From positions 1-9,739 of the forward strand of contig JARLHH010000383.1 in assembly GCA_031292335.1 (NCBI GenBank): 9,739 nt of DNA. Direction: 5' to 3'. This document shows, piece by piece, positions 5,825 through 9,739 of this stretch. The notes beneath the pieces were generated by a model. The model did no database searches. It had not been told where the DNA came from and saw only the letters and a program-made list of their open reading frames with translations. Each line of letters opens with the position of its first letter. Within the stretch, counting starts at the first letter, position 1. Made by a program: the position numbers and the translations under genes. The stretch comes from Candidatus Limnocylindrales bacterium. GTDB taxonomy: Bacteria > Chloroflexota > Limnocylindria > Limnocylindrales > CSP1-4.

Positions 5825-7392
5825 GACGCTGCCTCCACGGGCGCGGCAGCTCCGCGCTCTGTGCCGCCGGTGGCCATCAGCAGGCCCACCTCGTTCTTGT
5901 CGGCGGTGCGCCCGTCGACCACGGCCACGATTCGGCCTCCGAACATGACGCCGATCCGATCGGACATCTCCAGCACCTCGTCGAGCTCCGCGGAGACGAG
6001 CAGGACGGCAGTCCCCGCGTCGCGCTTGGCGATGACCTGGCGATGGATGAACTCGATGCTGCCCACGTCCAGGCCACGGGTCGGCTGGTCGAGCACGAGC
6101 AGCTTCAGGTCGCGGTCGAACTCGCGCGCCACCACCGCCTTCTGCTGGTTGCCCCCGGAGAGGGTGCCCGCGGCCACCGTCGGGGAGGGCGTCCGGATGT
6201 CGAACCGCTCGACCGCCGAGATGGCGTCCTTCTGGATCGCGTCCCCGTTGCGCAGCACACCGTGGGCATACGGGGGCCGGTAGTAGCTGGTGAGGACCAG
6301 GTTGTCGGCGAGCGAGAACGACTTGATCAGGCCGAAGCGATGGCGGTCCGCCGGGACGTAGGCCACGGCCGCCTCGTTCATGTCGCGTGGCGAGTGGCCG
6401 GTCACGTCCGTTCCGGCGAGCGTGACCGTCCCTGCGGTCGGGTGCCGCAGGCCGATGATCGATTCGACGAGCTCGTCCTGGCCATTGCCGGCGACGCCCG
6501 CGATGCCCAGGATCTCACCGGCCCGGACCTCCAGGTCCACGCCGCGGACAGCCGGGTGCCCGCGGTCGTCCTTTGCCTCCAGGCCGGTCACGCGCAGGAC
6601 CGGCGCGCCGGGGTGCGAGATGCCTCGGTCCACGGTGAGCTGCACTTCCCGGCCGACCATGAGCTCGGCCAGGTCGTCCTCGTTCGTCTCGCTGGGGAGC
6701 CGCTGGCCCACGACGCGACCGCGGCGGATCACGGTGATCCGGTCCGCGACCTCCAGGACCTCGTAGAGCTTGTGGCTGATGAAGACGATGCTGTGACCCT
6801 CCGTGGCCAGCCGCCGGAGCACGGCGAAGATCTCCTCGGTCTCCTGCGGCGTGAGCACCGCGGTCGGCTCGTCAAGGACGAGGATGCGGGCGTTCCGATA
6901 GAGCGCCTTGAGGATCTCCACCCGTTGCTGCCAGCCGACGGAGAGCGACCCGACCTTCGCCTCCGGGTCGATCTCGAAGCCGAACCGCCGGCCCAGCTCG
7001 ACGATCCGCCGGTGGGCTTCCTTGCGGTCAAGGAAGATCCGGTTGGCCATCGTCTCCTCGCCGAGGAGGATGTTGTCCGCCACGCTCAGGACGGGCACGA
7101 GCATGAAGTGCTGGTGGACCATGTTGATCCCGCGGGCGATGGCGTCCGACGGGCCGGCGATCCGGATCGGCTTGCCGTCGAGGAGGATCTCGCCCTCGTC
7201 GGGCCGCGCCAGCCCGTAGAGGACGTTCATGAGCGTGGTCTTGCCCGCCCCGTTCTCGCCCAGCAGGGCATGGATCTCGCCCGGCCGGACCTCGAGGCTG
7301 ATCCCGTCGTTGGCGACCACGCCCGGGTAGCGCTTCGTGATCCCGCGCATCTCGAGCGCGGGGGTGATCTCGGTGCCCGTCGGTTCCGTCAT
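5821..7392 (-). CDS. Nucleoside-type ABC transporter ATP-binding protein, two fused domains (NupO-like)
   Basis: The 523-residue cytoplasmic ATPase has two ABC domains in tandem, as in ribose- and nucleoside-type importers. Domain 1 has Walker A GENGAGKT (45-52), the Q-loop QHF (Gln94), a diverged signature LSVGWQQ (150-156), Walker B LVLDEP (171-176) and H-loop His207. Domain 2 has a degenerate Walker A, GVAGNGQDE (299-307), lacking the Lys-Thr pair, and a perfect signature LSGGNQQ (411-417). Its Walker B reads LLVLDQP (431-437), with Gln in place of the catalytic Glu, and SAE where the H-loop His would be. Only the site built from domain-1 Walker motifs and the domain-2 signature should hydrolyse ATP; this asymmetry is usual in the family. 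Start is ATG 7392 with GGGAG 8 bases upstream. The gene overlaps the first permease gene by 4 bases and follows the lipoprotein gene after 94 bases. Confidence 0.95.
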   Translation of the reverse strand: MTEPTGTEITPALEMRGITKRYPGVVANDGISLEVRPGEIHALLGENGAGKTTLMNVLYGLARPDEGEILLDGKPIRIAGPSDAIARGINMVHQHFMLVPVLSVADNILLGEETMANRIFLDRKEAHRRIVELGRRFGFEIDPEAKVGSLSVGWQQRVEILKALYRNARILVLDEPTAVLTPQETEEIFAVLRRLATEGHSIVFISHKLYEVLEVADRITVIRRGRVVGQRLPSETNEDDLAELMVGREVQLTVDRGISHPGAPVLRVTGLEAKDDRGHPAVRGVDLEVRAGEILGIAGVAGNGQDELVESIIGLRHPTAGTVTLAGTDVTGHSPRDMNEAAVAYVPADRHRFGLIKSFSLADNLVLTSYYRPPYAHGVLRNGDAIQKDAISAVERFDIRTPSPTVAAGTLSGGNQQKAVVAREFDRDLKLLVLDQPTRGLDVGSIEFIHRQVIAKRDAGTAVLLVSAELDEVLEMSDRIGVMFGGRIVAVVDGRTADKNEVGLLMATGGTERGAAAPVEAAS

Positions 7393-7426
7393 GCGCGTGG
7401 CTCCCGGGGTGGGCGGGGGAGATACG

Positions 7427-7460
7427 CGGACGGGCCGGCCGCGTGCGGCCGGCCCGTCCG
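7427..7460 (-). other. Perfect 14-bp stem hairpin between lipoprotein and ATPase genes
   Basis: CGGACGGGCCGGCC (7427-7440) and its exact reverse complement (7447-7460) flank a 6-base loop. On the transcript this is a very stable GC-only-rich hairpin, 26 bases after the lipoprotein stop. No U run follows, so it is not a classical terminator. In binding-protein ABC operons such intercistronic stems commonly stop 3' exonucleases or cause partial termination, which leaves more mRNA for the binding protein than for the membrane subunits. That role is inferred here. Confidence 0.65.
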
Positions 7461-7486
7461 GAATGTGGACCGCTGGGTTGGGCCGC

Positions 7487-8701
7487 CTAGGGGGCGACGC
7501 CGCAGCCGGTGGTGGGACAGGTCTGGAGGGTTCCGGCCTTCATCGCGGCAAGGGCCGAGTCGAGCGATGCCTGGACTTCAGGACCGAACAGGCTCGCCTT
7601 GTCGTGGAACGGGGACGCCCCGATCCCGTCGTTGGCGGCGTTGTAGAGCTGATCACCCGAGATGAACGTGCCCCCGGCGAACGCCATGATCGCCTGGTTC
7701 ACGGCCGACTCCAGGTGCTTCTCCGCGCTGGTGATGATGCAGGCGTTGGCCGGCGCGCCAAGCGACAGCCACTGGTCCACATCGACGCCGATGCCGTAGA
7801 TGTTGTTCTCGCAGGCGGCCTCGAGGACGCCGTTGCCGGTCTTGCCGGCGACCTGGAACAGGACGTCGACCTTGTTGGTCTTGATGAAGGTCTCGGCGAA
7901 GACCTTGCCGCCGGCCGGGTCGTTGAAGGCCGCGGCCGAGAAGTCGTGGGTCACATAGGAGGACTTCACGACGATGTTCGGCTTGATCGACTTGGCGCCG
8001 AGCTCGTAGCCCTGGATGTAGCGGACGCAGGAGGCGCACAGCGTGGTGCCGCCGATGGCGCCGATGATGTTTGCCTTGCTGGCGTAGGCCGCGACGATCC
8101 CGGCCAGGTAGCCGGCCTGATCCTCGGCGAAGTAGAGCGAGGTGTAGTTCGGCAGGAGCGTCTTCGCGTCACCCTTGCAGGCGAACGTCGAGTCGGGATT
8201 GCCCTGCGGGTCGACGCAGATGGGGGACTGGTCCACGCCGATGAAGTGGATCGTCGGGTTGGCCTTGGCGGCGGCAACCGTGTCGTTCGTCAGGTTGAAG
8301 CCGACCGTGACGATCACGTCGAACTTCTGGTCCACGAACTGCTGGATGTCCGCCTTGTACTCGGAGGCGTCCTTGGGGACGATCGAGGGCGGGGTCGCGG
8401 CGCCCAGCGTCGTCGCCGCATCCACGGCGCCCTTGTAGCTGTACTCGTTGAAGCCCTTGTCGTTCAGGGTTCCGATGTCGGTGACGACGCCGATCTTGAG
8501 CGCCGACGCGGACGCGGCAGGGGACGGGCTCGCCGCGACGGACGGAGCGGCCGACGGCGCCATGGACGGCGCGACGGAGGCGGCAACCGATGGCGCGGCC
8601 GACGGAGGCGCGGGCGTTGGCGTGGCCGACCCGCTGCAGGCAGACGCAACGATGGCGAGCGTCGCCGCGAGCAGGCCGAGCCGGCTTCTGCGAGTGATCA
8701 T
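7487..8701 (-). CDS. BMP/PnrA-family nucleoside-binding lipoprotein of an ABC transporter (NupN-like)
   Basis: The 404-residue exported lipoprotein starts with a basic n-region (MITRRSR), a hydrophobic stretch and the lipobox ASAC, with lipidated Cys22. An Ala/Ser/Pro linker follows (about 23-67) in which SAAPSVAAS occurs twice (34-42 and 50-58). The periplasmic-binding-protein-like BMP domain then starts at LKIGVVTDIGTLNDKGFNEY (68-87), and it contains DVIVTVGF (128-135), FAEDQAGYLAGIVA (191-204), RYIQGYELGAK (227-237) and GIGVDVDQ (303-310). These match PnrA/BmpA/NupN purine-nucleoside binders. Eight further Cys lie in the mature domain, including a CASC pair (222/225), a loop with Cys162 and Cys175, and a C-terminal pair (395/400); this is unusual and suggests disulfides. 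The ATG at 8701 has AGGAGG 5 bases upstream. It is the first gene of the transporter operon. Nucleoside specificity is inferred. Confidence 0.93.
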   Translation of the reverse strand: MITRRSRLGLLAATLAIVASACSGSATPTPAPPSAAPSVAASVAPSMAPSAAPSVAASPSPAASASALKIGVVTDIGTLNDKGFNEYSYKGAVDAATTLGAATPPSIVPKDASEYKADIQQFVDQKFDVIVTVGFNLTNDTVAAAKANPTIHFIGVDQSPICVDPQGNPDSTFACKGDAKTLLPNYTSLYFAEDQAGYLAGIVAAYASKANIIGAIGGTTLCASCVRYIQGYELGAKSIKPNIVVKSSYVTHDFSAAAFNDPAGGKVFAETFIKTNKVDVLFQVAGKTGNGVLEAACENNIYGIGVDVDQWLSLGAPANACIITSAEKHLESAVNQAIMAFAGGTFISGDQLYNAANDGIGASPFHDKASLFGPEVQASLDSALAAMKAGTLQTCPTTGCGVAP

Positions 8702-8706
8702 GAACT

Positions 8707-8712
8707 CCTCCT
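8707..8712 (-). promoter_or_regulatory. Strong Shine-Dalgarno of the BMP lipoprotein gene
   Basis: The - strand reads AAGGAGGAG across 8705-8713, with the AGGAGG core 5 bases from the ATG at 8701. It is the strongest ribosome binding site in the window, in keeping with a binding protein made in excess over the membrane subunits. Confidence 0.7.
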
Positions 8713-8753
8713 TGCGCGAACTGGACCTCGGGCGAGGCGCGGTGGGCGCGATC

Positions 8754-8770
8754 GCCCGGCGCGGCCGGGC
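8754..8770 (-). other. Small hairpin in the 5' leader of the BMP gene
   Basis: GCCCGGC (8754-8760) and GCCGGGC (8764-8770) are exact reverse complements with a 3-base loop. They lie in the predicted leader between the promoter and the ribosome binding site. It may stabilise the leader. I see none of the conserved core elements of a purine riboswitch around it. Confidence 0.3.
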
Positions 8771-8779
8771 GGCTTGTGT

Positions 8780-8799
8780 GGCGCATGGTACCGAGCGCC
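8780..8799. promoter_or_regulatory. Imperfect 20-bp palindrome over the BMP promoter -10 (candidate operator)
   Basis: The + strand reads GGCGC, AT, GGTACC, GA, GCGCC. Sixteen of 20 positions are symmetric, the two dinucleotides either side of GGTACC being the mismatches. It covers the predicted -10 box of the lipoprotein promoter, so a dimeric repressor bound here would block transcription. No regulator gene is in the window. A GntR- or LacI-type protein would be a reasonable guess but cannot be told from the site. Confidence 0.4.
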
Positions 8800-8813
8800 C
8801 GGTGGCCGGACAA
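8785..8813 (-). promoter_or_regulatory. Predicted sigma70-type promoter of the nucleoside transporter operon
   Basis: On the - strand, TTGTCC (8808-8813) and TACCAT (8785-8790) are separated by exactly 17 bases. Each matches its consensus (TTGACA, TATAAT) at 4 of 6 positions. Transcription would begin near 8777-8779, giving a leader of about 75 bases before the ATG at 8701. Confidence 0.45.
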
Positions 8814-8955
8814 GATGCGTGGCATCGCGTCTCTGCCCGGTTGAAGAATAGGGTCGTCAGGCGACGCGTGCGCGCCGATCGCGCGGTCCGGAGGCCCGCG
8901 AGCGTGAAAGCCGCGCGGCGCCCGCCTCAGCCGCGCCCCGAGTCCCTGGAGCGGA

Positions 8956-8961
8956 TACGCT
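8956..8961 (+). promoter_or_regulatory. Possible -10 box for a leaderless nucleoside hydrolase transcript
   Basis: TACGCT fits the TANNNT -10 pattern and ends 6 bases before the GTG at 8968. With no usable Shine-Dalgarno at normal spacing (the nearest GGAG is 16 bases away), the start codon itself may be the transcription start, as is common in several high-GC phyla. No recognisable -35 box lies 17-18 bases upstream, so this is tentative. Confidence 0.28.
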
Positions 8962-8967
8962 GCGGGC

Positions 8968-9739
8968 GTGATTCCGCGGCCCGTGATCCTCGACTGCGAC
9001 CCCGGCCACGACGACGCCCTGGCCATCCTTCTCGCGCTCGCGCGCCCCGAGCTCCAGGTGCTGGGGATCACGACCGTGGCCGGCAACGCGAGCGTGGAGA
9101 ACACGACCCGCAACGCCCTTCGCGTCCTGACGCTCCTGGGCCGGACGGACGTCCCGGTGGCGGCCGGGGCGGCCCGCCCGCTCGTCCGGTCCGGCCGCGT
9201 CGCTGACCACGTCCACGGTGCGTCCGGCCTCGACGGCGCGGACCTGCCGGAGCCGGCGACCGGGCCGGTCGCGGAGGGCGCCGTGGAGCTGCTGGCCCGG
9301 CTCGTCCGAGCGTCGCCGGACCCGGTCACGCTCGTCCCGACCGGACCGTTGACGAACATCGCGCTCTTCGTGCGGACGCACCCGGAGCTGCTCCCGCGGA
9401 TCGCCCAGATCAGCATCATGGGCGGCGCGATCGGGGAGGGGAACCTCACCGCCTCAGCGGAGTTCAACATCTGGGCCGACCCGGAGGCTGCCGCGATCGT
9501 GCTCGACTGCGGCCGGCCCGTTGCGCTGGTGCCGCTGGAGGTCACCCACGCCGCGCTGTTCCGCAACGCCGACATCCCGCGCCTGGAGGCGCTCGCCACG
9601 CAGGCCGGCCGCATCTTCGCCGACCTCCTGCGCTTCTTCGCGATCTTCCACCGCGAGCGCTACGGCTGGGACGGCTCGCCGATCCACGACGCCGTCGCGG
9701 TCGCCCGTCTCGTGGCGCCGGGCCTCGTGACGGAGGTGC
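8968..9739 (+). CDS. Inosine/uridine-preferring nucleoside hydrolase (3' end beyond window)
   Basis: The 257 codons present encode most of an IU-NH family N-ribohydrolase, which cleaves the N-glycosidic bond of nucleosides to free base and ribose in the cytoplasm. The frame runs open from GTG 8968 to the window edge; about 50-60 C-terminal residues are missing relative to the usual 310-330. The calcium-binding and catalytic cluster DCDPGHDDA (9-17) is intact, with Asp9, Asp11, Asp15 and Asp16. Also present are VAGN (Asn40), HGASGLDG (83-90), VPTGPLTN (123-130), MGG (151-153), EFNIWADPEAA (165-175) and IHDAVAVA (239-246), whose His240-Asp241 pair matches the catalytic His and calcium Asp of the family. 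It is divergent from the BMP operon across 266 bases, which supports joint nucleoside uptake and cleavage. A start at GTG 8983 is possible but would trim the first strand. Confidence 0.93.
   Translation, partial: MIPRPVILDCDPGHDDALAILLALARPELQVLGITTVAGNASVENTTRNALRVLTLLGRTDVPVAAGAARPLVRSGRVADHVHGASGLDGADLPEPATGPVAEGAVELLARLVRASPDPVTLVPTGPLTNIALFVRTHPELLPRIAQISIMGGAIGEGNLTASAEFNIWADPEAAAIVLDCGRPVALVPLEVTHAALFRNADIPRLEALATQAGRIFADLLRFFAIFHRERYGWDGSPIHDAVAVARLVAPGLVTEV

Noticed and set aside
5821..7392. Inactivation of the ABC ATPase because domain 2 lacks Walker A Lys and Walker B Glu
   Set aside because: The degenerate second domain is normal for nucleoside/ribose-type double ATPases. The functional site uses domain-1 Walker motifs with the intact domain-2 LSGGNQQ.
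6043..7665. 540-codon open frame on the + strand, opposite the ABC ATPase
   Set aside because: It is antisense to a gene with intact Walker and signature motifs. The translation is Asp/Arg/Val/Gly-rich without any recognisable domain, as expected from the reverse frame of GC-biased codons.
8520..8640. Tandem DNA repeat
   Set aside because: The repetitive GCGGCCGACGG-like pattern is the coding sequence of the Ala/Ser/Pro linker in the lipoprotein. The repeats are imperfect and explained by the protein.
8702..8784. Purine riboswitch in the leader of the BMP gene
   Set aside because: The substrate made this attractive, but the leader is short and GC-rich. I could not find the conserved core bases or the three-stem layout; only one small hairpin is visible.
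7337..8851. 504-codon open frame on the + strand, opposite the BMP lipoprotein
   Set aside because: Shadow of the BMP gene. The product is Gly/Arg/Val/Asp low-complexity and runs across the BMP start, promoter and intergenic hairpin without a break, which shows only high GC content.
8169..9614. 481-codon open frame on the - strand across the divergent gap
   Set aside because: It is antisense to the nucleoside hydrolase and out of frame with the BMP gene. Both real genes have full motif sets in their own frames.

Overview
This is a 9.7 kb stretch of a high-GC bacterial chromosome (roughly 70% GC by eye). Codon third positions are strongly GC-biased, so many long antisense shadow ORFs appear. 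The substrate-binding lipoprotein has a long Ala/Ser/Pro linker after its lipobox, a style common in Chloroflexota (Limnocylindria/Ellin6529-like lineages) and some Actinobacteria. No marker gene settles the phylum, so this placement is a guess. No tRNA, rRNA, insertion sequence, CRISPR array or phage gene is visible, and no stretch longer than 300 bases lacks a gene.

Layout. Bases 1-415 (+) hold the 3' end of gatB (tRNA amidotransferase subunit B) and a small two-helix membrane protein whose start overlaps the gatB stop. A convergent gene at 472-966 (-) encodes a YccU-type CoA-binding (Rossmann) protein. After a short divergent gap, 1107-2270 (+) encodes a uroporphyrinogen-decarboxylase-superfamily protein. 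It ends 5 bases from the stop of a convergent cytochrome P450 gene (2276-3505, -).

The main unit runs leftward on the - strand from about 8779 to 3573, and possibly on through the P450 to 2276. It encodes a BMP/PnrA-type lipoprotein (7487-8701), a double-domain ABC ATPase (5821-7392) and two BPD_transp_2 permeases (4655-5824 and 3573-4655). The last three genes overlap by 4 and 1 bases. This is the architecture of the B. subtilis NupNOPQ guanosine importer and its relatives. Divergently, at 8968 and running off the right edge, lies an inosine/uridine-type nucleoside hydrolase with its catalytic Asp cluster and His intact. Together these make a coherent module: the lipoprotein captures a nucleoside, the ABC complex imports it, and the hydrolase splits it into base and ribose. 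The P450 and the UROD-like protein are plausible but unproven accessory enzymes.

Regulatory structure worth noting: a sigma70-like promoter in front of the lipoprotein gene with a 20-bp imperfect palindrome over its -10 box; a partly similar motif between the CoA-binding and UROD-like genes; and a perfect 14-bp stem hairpin between the lipoprotein and ATPase genes. I see no clearly new system. The most unusual points are the P450 attached to a nucleoside-import operon, the Cys-rich BMP protein, and the shared palindrome.
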